Source: Ancistrus triradiatus (Eukaryota > Chordata > Actinopteri > Siluriformes > Loricariidae). Taken from it: a stretch of 64,000 nt of DNA. Shown one piece after another: positions 42,801 through 57,800 of the stretch. The translations under genes were made by a program, and so were the position numbers. Positions within the stretch are counted from its first letter, which is position 1, and the number at the start of each line of letters is the position of its first letter. The stretch lies in assembly GCA_025084515.1 (NCBI GenBank), contig JAJAGP010000215.1, positions 248,001-312,000 of the forward strand, read 5' to 3'. Below the pieces are notes generated by a model. It saw only the letters and a list, made by a program, of their open reading frames with translations, was not told the DNA's origin and did not search any database.

Positions 42801-45800
42801 AGTGTTTTGTCCAAACGGCCCGGTCGCAGCACAGCAGGATCAATGATATCTGAATCAGATTACATACATTTAAAACAATCCCTGAAATAACTGACACAAA
42901 ATTACATATGTAATGGTTTGGTGGTGGTTTTACCCGGCCGGTTGGTCGCGGCCATGATGAAAACATGACGGCGCGTCTCCAAGCCATCCATCTCAGTCAG
43001 TAGCTGGTTCACCACACGTACGCTGGCTCCAGACTAACCACACAAAACCACACACGTACAAAAAAATTCTGAAACTTGCAGATAATACTGTACATTCTTG
43101 ATCATTTCAGTAATGTGCAAGTCAAAAATCTGATTTCTTTCAGTACTCTACACAGAGCTTCACAGACTTCATAATCGTGACTAGTATTGGATCAACAAAC
43201 AAATCTAGCTTAATATTATTACTGAAAATAAGCACATGTCCTTTTGCTTCTTTTTGTGGCGTACTAACCTACAACCAGGCCTCTCAAAAGAAATGTGTAA
43301 CAAGATCACCCTTGGTGTCACAGACCTAACCTTCATTTCTGAGTGGAACCTGAAACTCTGGGGCCTCTGATAAGTTGTGCCTGGACCCCTTTAGACCCCA
43401 GAAACCTCATCTCTGCAGATTCAGGACACGATCTGGGGTTGCACCATGAACCAGCACTCAACCACTGTGCGGCTCAGGTTCATATCCTCCTTTGATGAGG
43501 TGGGATTTACGGTTTCCCAGGTCTGGTGCCTGAGAAACCAAGAAGTCTCTGGTAGAAGGTTTGTGTAATAGACTTTCTGTCACTACCTCCACTTACCTTG
43601 TTCAATTACTCCCCCAAATAGGAGTGAAAAGTTTTGTTTTCTTGTGAAATAACATTCTTTTACCACTGAATTCCCTTTTTTCAGTTCTTATCTTTTTTCT
43701 CCATTCTTCTCTCAATCTTGTATTGCTATAACAATTTCAATTTCCCTGAGGGGAGCAATCAAGTCTTACCTTAGACCAGCAGGGTCTGGATCTGGGGAGG
43801 TCTGTTGCACTATGGCACAAATGACCCACCAGACCTGTATGACTGTGGTGATGGGCTAACAAACTGTTGCTACACCACCAGAGTGCCTTACTAATTTGAA
43901 ATGACTATGACTAATCTATTCCAAAATACTGTATTTTTATAAATTATGATACATTATAGATACAGCAAAGCAACTTGGTTTACACAGATTAACCCAATTA
44001 TAAATTTAACATAATCAAATTACTTTGCAGTCATTTTCTATATTATTACCTAGTCTCTAAAATATGAATGTTTGGATACTCTCTCTCAATCTCTCCAAAC
44101 ATTTTGAGGTACAATAGAATTCCATGTATTGTTCATGATACTTTTAGCCAAGTGTCCTGAAGGGTTTCCTTTCCTTTGCAATTTCTACCAACTATAAACA
44201 ACAAACAAACTTTGTTCAAGGTCTAAAAAAGACCAAGTAATATCTATACAAGATAAGTATTACATTTTACTACAGTGCTATCAGGGTTTTCTTATGCAGT
44301 TTATCTTAAGAGCAAGATTAAAGGCTATTAACTTAAATCTAATTATCCATTTACCTGACAGTCAGCTAAAGTAACTATAAAAGGACCACAAACCATAGTT
44401 ACATATTGCTTTGTGACTAACAGTAAAATATACATTTCCATTGAGATACTTTAACCTGTTTTCAGCTGAAGGAAGATGTTGAAAGCAATTATGTTCTTAG
44501 CTCAGCTCAGGCAAATGCTGTGCAAATATTTGTAAATGGGAACTTGCCTGAAGGTTGCCGGCAGTGTAGCCCTTTATTTACTTGCAAAATACTAGCCTTA
44601 CCACAGATGGCTAGTAACCAGTAACCAAATTTAAATCATGTGTTAGCAGTGTGTACTATCATCAGTCTCAGTAATCAGGAAAAAACAACAACACTTTTCA
44701 CACTGTTACCTCATGACCAGAGCGTCGGGGACAAAGAGCATCAATCTCGTCAAAGAAGATCACGCATGGGGCAGAGTTCCTTCCCCTCTGGAACACCTGG
44801 CGAACAGCTCGCTCACTCTCACCAACATACTGCAAATCATTGGTTTATGTAACAAAGAGTTTTGAAAACAGCTTACCACCCAAAATGAGACAATGAAAAT
44901 GAACTTATTGCCTTTCCACTAAAACTAACATGCTGTTTAAACAAAAACAGAACAACACACATTCAGGACTGCCATATAGCACCTTGGATTATATTCAATA
45001 AGCTATATAAATTCAATCCCTGTCATCAATGAGGACACCCACTGCATAACCCAGGCTATGCACATCGGGTCTGTTTTACGGGCCTGGCCGGGTGCCTCAT
45101 AGCAATTAGCCTGTCTGGGAAGGCAGCTGAGGGGTCATCTCCTTCTCAGCTATTCACGTCGGTCTCAAAGGTTATGTCGAGTGACGTTCGTTCCTTCATG
45201 AACATCCAATCTAGCCATAAAAGTTTACCACCTGTAGCTGAAAAGAAACAGTCGACAACTGCAAGTTGTATAAGGGCACTTGCTGATGTATAGCCCACCC
45301 CGCTCAGTGGTGCGACAGCTGAATGCTGTAAGACTGGGGAGCTAGGCAGACTAAACTGGGCAGATAAAGATCCCTCACAGTAGGACAGCCAAAAAAAACT
45401 GTGATAAATAATAGACTGGGTAAACAGCTCATGTTTAGCCAGGGGTGGGGCTTATTTACCTCTCAACTGCCCCTTTATAAGATTCAGTATAAAGTTCTAC
45501 TCAAAATGAATTTTTATTTTAAATTGCTACATCGCCTGTCAACAGCTGTGGAATCAATAGGGAAAAAAAGCAGCTAGTGAAAAGAACCAACACACAAATG
45601 TGCTCCAGTTCAGTGAATACCCCTCCTCCTAAAGTCAATTGTATAGCTGTCACATGAGAGCTCACAAGACTCACCATATTCAGTAACTCGGGTCCCTTGA
45701 CAGATATAAAGTTTAACCCAGACTCATTGGCAACAGCCTGTAATTAAAGACAAATAAGGTTAGTTATTTATTAGCCCTGAGGCATCTAGCTTACCAACAG

Positions 45801-48800
45801 GTAGCACAAACAAACCATTCGAATGTCCATTACTAACATACGTAGTTAAGCAGAGATTCTCAGTGACACTCATTTTCTACAGGTTTGTCTTTCTCCAGAT
45901 TAAGATAAATATAGATTCCTGTGTATAGTATTGCTTAAGCTTGTCTAAGGCTCACCATTAGTCATGCACATGAATAAAAAGGTTTTTGTTTTTAAAAGCT
46001 GTTAAATTTACAGAAAATTAAGGTTATATATAGCGGGTGAAATAAATATTGAACACGTCACCATTTTTCTCAGTAAACATATTTCTAGAGGTGCCATTGA
46101 CATGAAATTTTCACCAGATGTCGGTAACAACTCAAGTAATCCATACATACAAAGAAATCAAACCATAGATGTATAGAAATTAAATTATGTGTAATTATGT
46201 GGAATGGCACAGGGAAAAAGTATTGAACACGTGAAGAAAGGGAGGTGCAAAAAGGCATGGAAAGCCAAGGCACCAGCTGAACTCTCTCAGTAATTAGAAA
46301 GCAATCCTGCCCCTTGTCAGTGCTAATTAATATCAGCTGGTTCAGTCCCAAATGATGGCCTGGTATCACACAAGAGACATCTCATGATGGGTAAAAGTAA
46401 AGAGCTCTCTCAAGACCTTCACAACCTTATTGTTGCAAACCATAATGATGGCATTGGTTACAGAAGGATTTCTAAACTTCTGAATGTTCCAGTGAGCACT
46501 GTTGGGGCCATAATCCGGAAGTAGAAAGAACATCATTTCACCATAAACCGACCACGACCAGGTGCTCCTTGCAAGATTTCTGACAGAGGAGTGAAAAGAA
46601 TTATCAGAAGAGTTGTCCAGGAGCCAAGGACCACTTGTGGAGAGCTTCAGAAAGACCTGGAATTAGCAGGTACAACTGTTTCAAAGAAAACAATAAGTAA
46701 TGCACTCAACCGCCATGGCCTGTATGCACGCTCACCACGCAAGACTCCATTGCTGAAGAAAAAGCATGTTGAAGCTCGTTTAAAGTTTGCTGCACAACAT
46801 TTAGCAAAGCCTCTGAAATACTGGGAGAATATAGTCTGGTCAGATGAGACCAAAATTGAACTCTTTGGATGCCATAATACACATCATGTTTGGAGGTCAA
46901 AAGGCACTGCACATCACCCCAAAAACACCATACCAACAGTGAAGTTTGGAGGTGGGAACATCATGGCGTGGGGCTGTTTTTCAGCATATGGAACTGGCAA
47001 ACTTCAAATAATTGAAGGAAGGATGAATGGAAAAATGTACAGAGACATTCTTGATAAAAATCTGCTGACATCTACTAGGAAGATGAAGATGACACGTGGG
47101 TGGACATTTCAGCAAGACAATGACCCCAAACACACAGCCAAGGAAACTCACAATTGGTTTCAGAGAAAGAAAATAAAGCTGCTAGAATGGCCCAGCCAAT
47201 CACCTGACTTGAATCCAATAGAAAATCTATGGAAAGAACTAAAGATCAGAGTTCATAGAAGAGGCCCTTCAAGATTTGAAGACTGTTTGTGTGGAAGAAT
47301 GGGCCAAAATCACACCTGAGCAATGCATGCGACTAGTTTCTCCATACAGGAGGCGTCTTGAAGCTAACAAAGGCTTTTGTACATAGTATTAAATAAATTT
47401 CAGTAAGCGTGTTCAATACTTTTCCCCTGTGCCATTCCACATAATTACACATAATTTAATTTCTGGACATCTATGGTTTGATTTCTTTGTATGCATAGAT
47501 TACTTGGGTTGTTACCGATCTGGTGAAAAATTTCATGTCAATGGGCACCTCTAGAAATATGTTTTACTGAGAAAAATGGTGACGTGTTCAATACTTATTT
47601 CACCCGCTGTTGTACATCATAGCACTCTCAACACTCACTGGCATCAGAAAACATTTACAAGGTAAAATTTCATAAGTATTCCTAATTATCAATTAAAATA
47701 TTGGGTCTTTAACAATTTTAAACCCCCAATTGCTGAACATAAGACACACTAAAACTACAAATTAACCCCTGATGTACAGATGCAAGAAGTGTTTGTAGGC
47801 AAGACTTTCTAGAGCCGACTCCAGGTAAAAAACACCAAGACTTTTAGTAGTCGAGGCCCGAGTTGAGAGAAAGATCAGGAGTGGGCGAGACCAAGACCAG
47901 ATCAAGTCCCCCCCCGCCAATCCCCACCCCCCCAATCCAGGAATAAAATGGAAAAAAATTGAATTAGCTTGTAACTGACTTTACATTCATTAGATATCAT
48001 ACAATACAATTATAATAATTCTTAAATAACAGACTGCAATCATACACTTTGTATAAAAGTAAACAAACTTAATACTTAGCCTATACATATTATAAATATT
48101 CTTATTATAGTCTTAGTTTAAATTAGGCTATGCAACTTTTGGAAGTGAATGATGGTGATGATTGTGTTTCCCTTCTTCTCTCAAACTTAATCAAAATCCA
48201 CCAACATCAAGTCAATTGAAATATAACAATAATAATTTATCCATTTTTAAATGTGAAAGTAATAATAATAATAACAGTTTTTTTACAGACATGGTCAAGT
48301 TAAGCGAGCTGGAGAAAATGCACACTTGCAGTCTTAACATCAGACGACTCAAAATGAAAACGTGTTCAACTGAATGAGAAGAGCAGTAGCTTATTTTTGC
48401 CTGTTAGCCAATCTGAGTGCAGATCTTATTTAGGCATGTAGAGAAAGGACCTGATTGATTTATTGATTTGTTGACATTCAATAAACAACAGAGAAAATTC
48501 AGTTTCTAAGTAACGTTACATCAGACATCTTGATGCATGCTCAATGATCCAGGTAAGAAAAATCCAAGAAGTTGAATCTGTTCATCTAGGGACATAGATT
48601 TTGTTGGAGAAACGTTTCGTCACTCATCTAAGTGACTTCGTTCAGTCTCAGCAGTTGGAAAACTTCCCCAGTCTTATATACAGCACCTTTGCATAACGAC
48701 TGGTACCAGATCGACGAGAGGAGAACAAACAACCGCAGTCTAAGCGTTAAACCAGTGGTGATTCCATATGTTGGGCAGGAAACATCTGAACAATCGAGAC

Positions 48801-51800
48801 GCATCTTTGCCCAAACCACCGCGTCTCAGTGGCTTTCAAACCCCAAACACGCTACGCCAGAAAAACTGGTCCACACCCAAGAATCGGGTCCTCCCCAGCA
48901 CACAAACAGAGTAATGTAGTGGTACGCTGTTAAGTGCCAGGAGGATTGCCAGGAATTGTACATCGGGGAAACCAAACAGCCACTGGCGAAACGGATGGCA
49001 CAACATAGAAGAGAGTTACCTCATCAGGTCAGGACTCTGCGGTTTACAAAAACCACCTACAGGCCAGTGGCCACTCTTTCAAGGATGAAGACGTGCAGAT
49101 CCTTGATAGGGAGGAACGATGGTTTGAAACGCGGAGTAAAAGAAGCCCATTTTTGTAAAAAGGGAACGTCCATCCCTGAACCGAGGAGGGGGGGCCTCAG
49201 AGTACACCTTCACCATCTTACAACAGAGCCATCCGCAGCCCTTCCCCAATCCTGTGTGAATGGCACACGTGCCAATTGTCGTTTAATGGCTATGTCAAAT
49301 CTGCATATTAAAACTGATCACCGGTCCCATTGTTATGCAATGGTGCTGGTACCAGTCGTTATGCAACGTGCTGTATATAAGATTGGGGAAGTTTTCCAAC
49401 TGCTGAGACTGAAGAAGTCACTTAGGTGAGTGACGAAACGTTTCTCCAACAAAAACTATGTCCAGATGAACAGATTCAACTTCTTGGGTTACATCAGACA
49501 GATCCACTGGACTCTGCTGATCTCGACATCCCACCTAACCCCAGACTGAGACAAGACCGAGTAAAAATGAAGTCAAGATAGAGATCAGACCGAAACTTCG
49601 TCTTTTATGGTCTCAAGACCAGTTTCGAGTACTACAAGACTAATTTTGATACTTTTTTTGTCTAATCCTAGTGTTTTCCGATTTTGATACAGTATTTGCT
49701 GAACAAAGCAATAAAGGACAAATGTGGAAACACAAAATATCAGTAAACTGTAGCATACTTTAGCAAGCAGAGTCTTTCCACAACCTGGGGGACCAGCAAG
49801 CAGCACTCCTGCAGGAGCACTCAACCCCAGAGCTCTAAACTGCTCCGGGCTACGCACAGGAGCCTAAAACAAACCGTACACACACACACACACACAAAAG
49901 AGCTTTTCACATATAGATGTCTCATAATGAAATCACAGTAATAGATACCGAATGGATGAAACATGCCACGTTAGTCAGCAGCCTACAGCTCATTCAAATA
50001 TATATTTACAGAACCTTTTGAAACTGAACAGACCCATTGTTAAACAAAGCAGCTCATCCATGCAAAATCTGACCACGTTCAACCCTTTTCACTGCACATT
50101 CCTCACACAATGCCCCCATTCACGCTTTGGCGTCCCTCTTACAAGGAGCTAGTTAGAGACGCACCAAGCAGTGACAAAGCCAAAGGCAAAACCCTAAAGC
50201 TTTATCATACAATAAGCTTTTACGTCACTAAAATTACTATGGTTACACATTTTGTTTCAATTCTGCTCACTTGTTCATCAAGAAACACTCTACTTTTATC
50301 AGTGTTGAAGGTGAATCACTAATCCTCAAGTCAGCAGGTCTGAAAAGTGAAAGGTAATTTCCCCAGGATTAACTGCTCATTTAGCTAAGCAAGCCTGGGT
50401 TACAAGTTAAGAAAACAGTGATGAAAGAACAGGGCTTGAGAGCACAACCACTGTTGAACTGGCAGCATCACACAGGCTGTTTAAAACCCTGGCCGCTTGC
50501 ATGACAGTTCTTGAAAAAGACCCGCCTCAGAAATGTAAGTTTTTCTTCAGAAATATAAGCTAGACACTTATTCTAATAATTTTGTCACAAGAAATTATAA
50601 AACTTTAAAACATAGAAAGCATACAGTCATGCAAATTTTGCATGAATTGTAATCTGCTAGAGTTGAATAAATCAAATCACATGATGTCATGTGAACGGAC
50701 CATACATTCGCAACAAAATATACAAAACAAATATGACAACAAACTATTTCTGTTTGACAGCTGAACATTGTGGTTTCATGAACCATACCTCAAACTGACA
50801 TTTTTCCCCCAGATCAAATAGAGCCTTCAAAATAGCAAATGTACATCCGACAAATGATTGGAAACAGGAGCCCATGTCTGTGACACAACTATCTGAAATT
50901 GGCTAAATGAAATGGGATTTAACCACAGAAAAGTCTAATGAAAACCAGCATTAACACCTAAACAGAAAAAAACAAGGTTACAGTGGGTTAAAGAGAATAA
51001 TCATGGAGAGTGGATGGTGTTCAGAGATGAATCACACATCTGAATTGGTCAAGGAGATGATGCTGAAGCTTTTGTCTGATGCCGTTTTACTTGAACATGC
51101 AAGAATGACTGCCTGAAGAGAGACATTTCCCCTCATTTATGAGATGGGGTTCCAGGTCAGGTAAATGACCAGGGAAGACAGCAATCATTACCTCAACAGT
51201 CAATGCACAGATGTACATTGGGAATATTTGACATTTTTCTCCTTCCATCAAAAGAAACGAGGTTTACAATGAAGTCATTTTTTTAGAATGATAACACCAT
51301 GTAACAATTTTCAAAAAAATTTTTTGTTCCCAGTTGTTAAGTGTGTTTTCCTGATTGTTTGTACCCTAAATGAATAGAAAAAAGTTATTATTCCCTGTAA
51401 ACTTTGCTTTTGTGGTCAGCACAATGACATTTTGAAATTGATCTATTTTTAAGGATATTCGCCATATTTCAAGATACTTAAGAAGCTTCTGGAATTGTGA
51501 GAACTATCAAGAAGTTTCTAGAACTGTCCAGAATTATCTAGAACTTTCTGGGACTGTACAGAATTGTAGGTAGCCGTATAACTACAGTTATATAGGGCCA
51601 CTATAGCCCTTCCTGAGAGACGGAGAGACATGATCTAATTGATTGGGATTGCATAGTAAGTGGGCAAACAGCCATCACAGACAAAGGGGAAGTGACCTAG
51701 GACAGGTGTGATTTCATTCTCTATTCAGATTCTGATAAGGACAGTATTCACACTTCACCCCACACCCATTACAGGAGGAGCTTAGGAAGGACCACTACTT

Positions 51801-54800
51801 TCAATGTAAGATATTGTGTGTTCCTCTGCTACCAGGTGATCAGTCTTGCTCTGCTGAATCCTCAGTACACTCTTGTACTTTGATACTGCATGGAATAAAG
51901 ATTGACCATTTTTATCGAGTTTGGAGAGACGTCCTTTTTCCTTACAGTACACAGCAACTTAGTCCATTTAGATGGCATCAAGAGGTTGCATACATCCAGC
52001 AGACGCATTTTGCTATGTATGTGGCCATTTTATAAAGACAAGAGCGAAAAAGTACTCTGTGGAAGCATCTAAGATGTGTGAGGCCTACAAAGCATACTAT
52101 AATAAAAATTCATAATTTTCGTTGCCGTGGTCACAAAAGCGGAGTTTATGATGAATGTAAGCAATTTTTAATTTGTTTTAGACATAAGCAATTGGAATAT
52201 AACATTAAAAAGCTGGGAACAAAACTTGTGTTACATAGTGTAATGCATCTTGCCACAGAGCAAAGAGTGTTAAAACTTTTTACTTCAGGAAACAGTGCAG
52301 ATCTCAATCTGATTGTACATTTACGGAGGAAATAAATAAATTGGTCCATGACAAGACTCCATCCTGCAAATCTGTTCTGTCAAGTACTTTCACAAAAGTT
52401 GGAATCAGCTTGATGTAGAATATTGTTTTTCATTAGTCAATTCATTCAGGCCAAATGAAAAGCCTAGGGAGAAACAACAAAGTACTAATTGTGATTTTTT
52501 TTTTGTTGAAAATTCCATAATTTTGTCCTCAATATTGAGTTATTCCGTAATTCCTTTCCATTTTTTTCCTCTGCTTTATCTGGAACAATTGACCATCAGT
52601 TACAATAATTTAATTTGCTTGAAGTACATCTCACAAAGCCAAAAAGTTTTTCACAGTAAAAACCTAGGTGAACGTGTGTTGATTCCAGGATTTTTTCCAG
52701 GGGTTATGTGTGCAATTCTAGAAACTGTATTTGTTATTAACTATAAAACTTCCATTTGTGTATACAGCAATGTGACAGTAATTGTCTCTCATTATGTGAC
52801 TAAATGTCAGTGCTTTAAAGGTCAGTGATAAGGATCATCTAATCATCTAATCATTTTAAGCAATAAGCAAAAAAAGGAATCCACATAGTAAAGATCCTAC
52901 CAAGATGGCCATGGTGAGCTCATCACGAATGTCCTGCAGTGCACCAATGTCGTTCCAGGTCACATCAGGCACCGTGGCAAAGCCCTCACGCTTGGCAGAA
53001 GGTTGGACACTAGCCAGTGACGCTCTGAAGTCATCCATGAGGATGCAGACAGCAGCAAGCTGATCCTCCCTCAGAGGCTCGCTATTTTTCAGGAGCAAAA
53101 GTAGCTGCTCTAGCTCCCCCTGCTGGCGGGAGCGAGAAATGGAATTTAACAAATCACTTTTGGAGGTTCTACACAAAGTAGACATAATGCTATACAGTAA
53201 TACTACGATTTAATGCAAACTGTAATAGCATAGGTGTTCATGTTTCATTAAACATACTTTTGTTAACAGTTAAAAACAACTCATTTAACCATGAATTTAA
53301 GAACCAAAACATCAATGTCATCTGATTTGGTCCGATAATTCAGACCAAACTTACATTTATTATGCAATTTATGCTAATTATGCAATTTATTATTATTTAT
53401 TTATTTATTTTTACAGAAAACTGTAATCATAGTTCTAACTGATGTTCCAGTCAACGCCTATACATTCCCAATTACAAGGCAATGTGCTTAAAATGAAGCA
53501 TGGTTGCCTAGACTTTGGTTTTTTTTTAAGGCAAGTGTCTAAAGCTACGTCTGACCCTGTTCCCATGGACTGGTCTACTATCCAGGGAATTCGACTGTAC
53601 ACTTAGAATTTGTACAGCACTACAAAACAAACAAACAAACAAAAAACACCACAATAAATAGTGCACTATATAGGTAAAGGGAATGGATTCAGACATACCT
53701 TAATTGACTATGATCTCCATTTTTTATTTTTTTTTACCTTCGTTTTGGTTTCAATTACCGTATTTTTCGGACCATAAAGCACACTAAATTATAAGACGCA
53801 ATATCAACGATCAGCTGCTAACGGGTCTATGTTCATACATAAAGCGCACCGGGTTATAAGGCGCATTAAATGAAACAAAACTCTTAAGTTCCGTCGGAAG
53901 CTCAGTTTGGTCTTTACCTGGCGCAGGGCGTCTTCTTGCTTCCTCCACTTCCGTACCATTGATTTGTTAATGTTGAATTCTCTCACAGCTGCTCTATGAC
54001 CATGTTGTACTGCGTGACTGATAGCGTTGTGTTTGAAATCCGCTTCGAAAATGAAATGAATGAATGCACGTACCCTAATGCTGAAGCACATATCGTATTA
54101 CTCAGCGATGCTGCGCACTACGGTGGCCGTGAGCTTCGTAACTACCAAGACCGTGCTAAAACATTTTGACAGATTTATGAGCGCCGTGTACCATCTACAA
54201 TCGGTTCTAGGTCAGAAAGCACAACCAGAATTAATTCATACATTAGACGCACCGCATTTTAAGGCGCACTGTCGATTTTTGAGAAAATTAATGGATTTTA
54301 AGTGCGCCTTATGGTCCGAAAAATACGGTAAGTGTATCTGGCACAACAGCAACTTGACAAAGGCAGATTTTGAATTTGCTAACAAGGCCATTCCATTAAC
54401 ATATGCAAAGTTTACCTGTGTCCTTAGAGCAGAAGGCTCACACTCTCCTGCCACATTACTAGAGACACTCATGTCTTGGCACTCTGCATTAACATCGTTC
54501 TGAGGCATGGTGCCTGATGCCATTTCAGTGTTGAGCTGGTGCAGCAGCACCCGATTGACAGCACTCATGGCTGCCTCGCGACACAGTGCCATCAGATCAG
54601 CTCCAACGTATCCAGGTGTTAGTCGGGCAAGCTGCTTGAAATCAAAATCTGATGGCAGCTTGAGTTTCCGACAAAGAGTCTGAAGAATTCTGTAGTAGAG
54701 GAGAAAACAAAATCACTTAAATCATTACAAGAGGCTTTACTAATATGATCAAACAGCAGAAACGCACAATGAACACAATTTATTACACCTAAATGGATCA

Positions 54801-57800
54801 TTTTAATACCATGCTTGTGTCATGTTTTTTAGCTGTTTTCACAAAATGAGTGAACATCTATTAGCCTTCTGATGTAGCAACAGGATCTAATGATGCTGTA
54901 TTATTAGCACTTTAAATGTTTCCACAGATATTGATGAATCTGTGTAATACTGCAATACTGGATGATTTTAAGTTAGACCCTAACATATAGGCCCATTTCC
55001 TTTAGATGAAAAAAACTGGGAAGCTGTGAAAAAGGCTGATGAGAGGCACCCACTTGAGCCGTGCTCTTTCATCAGGTATTCCAAGACAGATTTCTCTGTC
55101 AAAACGTCCTGCTCTTCGCAAAGCTGGATCCAATGAATCTGGTCGGTTAGTAGCTCCAATAATCAAGACCTGTGCTGGAATGGATAATGAATTCAGGTCT
55201 AAAAAGAAAGAGAAAAATATCTGTTTAAAAACTCCAGCAGCACTGCTGTGTCTGATCCAATCATACCAACAAAACACACACTAACACACCACCAGCACAT
55301 CAGTGTCAGTGCATTGCTGAGAATGATCCACCCCCCAAATAGTACCTGATCTGTGGGGGTCCTGACCATTAGAGAAGAAAGGGGACCAGCAAAGTATGTA
55401 GAGAAACATTTGGACTACAGTCTGTAATTGTAGAACACCAAAGTGCATTTATATGGTAAATTGAACTGATAAAATGGACAATGAATGTATAAATAAGAAT
55501 GTGTACGTAAAGTGGCTTTTCAAGTGTAAAACATTTCATACAATCATTTATTTAAATGCAGCTCAAAGTACTTTAAGATGACAAAGTCTGCTCCAAAATT
55601 ATTGGTATGTTTGGTACAGATGGGTTAAAAGATCATAAAATGTACACTCGCACTGAAACAATTTTAAAGACAACAACTGACCTCCTTTGGAATGTGGAGA
55701 CCTATTAATTATATATTTTTTAATACTTCTTTGAGAGAGGGCTGCTGATGAGCACTTTTAGGATCACAAAACATAATAGTCAAGTCAAGCCAAGTCAGTT
55801 TTATTTATATAGTGCTTTTTACAAATAGAGCATTGTCTCAAAGCAACATTACAATTTTAGATGATCTCCTAAGATCTACAGCCAATCCCAAATTGAGCAA
55901 GCCTAGTGGCAAGGAAAAACTCCTCAAGCATTTTGAGGAAGAAGCCTTCGAAGGACCCAACCTCCTTTTGTGGCGTAGATGATAAATGTAAGAATGAAAC
56001 TAATTTATCTAAACAAGTAAGTCTTAGAATTCAAATAAAATCATATAAAATATGCATATCAGCATTATGTAGTCACTCTAGGATCTGGAGTCTAAGCAGG
56101 AAAGTCCTTGGCGGCACTTCATCCCCAGCCAACCGGAGGAGGGAGAGAGTTACTGCCCTCTGGTGTGGCCCGGGTATGGTAGGGCTGGAGCTGATGACGG
56201 AAAACTTGAGTGAAGCTGAAGCAGATGAACATCTTACTGTGTGGGGCTCTAACTGGTACTGGAACACAGTTCGGAGAGAAAACTAAAACAATAGATTTTT
56301 AGTTTTATTTGAAACAGCATGTGCAAGCTGTTGTGTCATCCGCCACAGTAAAAAGCATACATCATAGTGCCCAAAATTGTTTTGTCCTAACAATTCTATT
56401 ATCTATAGGCTAATAGTGCTATATCTATGGTATGTAAAAGGAAACCAGTCTGAGATGCATTTTGCTCTGTGATGTGGTGCATTATCAAGCTGAAAGTACC
56501 CATTAGAAAATGGGTAAACCGTGGCCATGAAGGGATGCACATGGAGAGCAGCAATACTCAAACAGGCTATGGCATTCAAGCAATGATTGATGAACAGTGC
56601 CAAGGAAGCACTTGTCACACCATTATACATCCTCCACCAGCCTGGACTGTTGACACAAGGCAGATCAGGTCCAAGGATTGACGCTGTTGGCATCAAACTC
56701 TGACCCTACCACATGCGCCTCAGCAGATGTCATCAGATTCGTCAGACTAGGTTTGGTGAGCTTCTACATACTGCAGTTTTCTGTTCTTGCTTGTTATTCC
56801 AAGTTACTGTAGGTTTTCTTCCAGCTTGAACCAGTCTGGCCATTCTCTGTTGACACTTCTCTTCAACAAGGCATTTGCTTCAGCAGAACTGCTGCTCACT
56901 GGAAGGGTTTTTCATAATTGCACAATTCTGTGTAAACTGTTGTGCATAATAATCCCAGAAGATCAGCAGTTACAGAAATACTCAAACCAGCCCGTCTGAC
57001 ACCAACAATCAAGCTACAGTCAAAATAACTGAGACCACATTTTTTGTCCCATTCTGAAGGTTGATGTGAACATTACATGATGGTGCTGGCAATTATGTGA
57101 CATGGCATGTTAGCCTGCTGGAAGTAGGATCAGAAGATGGTACACTGTGATAAAAAAGGGACGGACATGGTCAGCAACAATACTCAGGTAGGCTGTGGCA
57201 TTTAAACAATGCTCAAATGGTAATAAGGGGCCCAAAGTCTGTCAAGAAACTATCCCCCACACCCTTACACCACCAGTCTGGCAGGATGGAGCCATGGGTT
57301 CATGTTGTTTACACTACATTTTCACTCTACCATCCAAAAAATCTCATGAAAAAAAAAAATCACAAAAAAAGACTCATCAGACCAGGAAACATTTCTCCAA
57401 CCTTCTGTTGTCCAATTTTGGTAAGCCCTTGCTTAGCCTCACTTGACTGCTAGCTGACAGGAGTGGCAGACAGTGTAGTCTTCTGCTGCTATAGCCCATC
57501 TGCTTCAAGTTTCAACCTGTTGTGTGTTCACAGATGTTCAGTTTTAAGAAGTCATTACTTCGTTCCCAAGTTGTAGGGCTTCCTTTAGTTCCTAGAATTT
57601 AAAAAGTCACAGCAGGGGGGAAAAAGCTTTGTCGTACATGGCCCACCCCAGCTTAGGAATAAACTCCCCTCTTTAGTTCGATATTCAGACACTCTAGACT
57701 AAAAACACATATTTACTCAGTTTTTGTTTATACTTGGACTGGAATGCACTGCTCTGGTTCCTGGGGCCAGAGTCTGGGGTCATATCTGGCTTGTCTGCCT

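Noticed and set aside
55906..56286. 126-codon plus-strand open frame
   Set aside because: It lies within a minus-strand interspersed repeat tail also present at 13825-14338 and 32629-32835.
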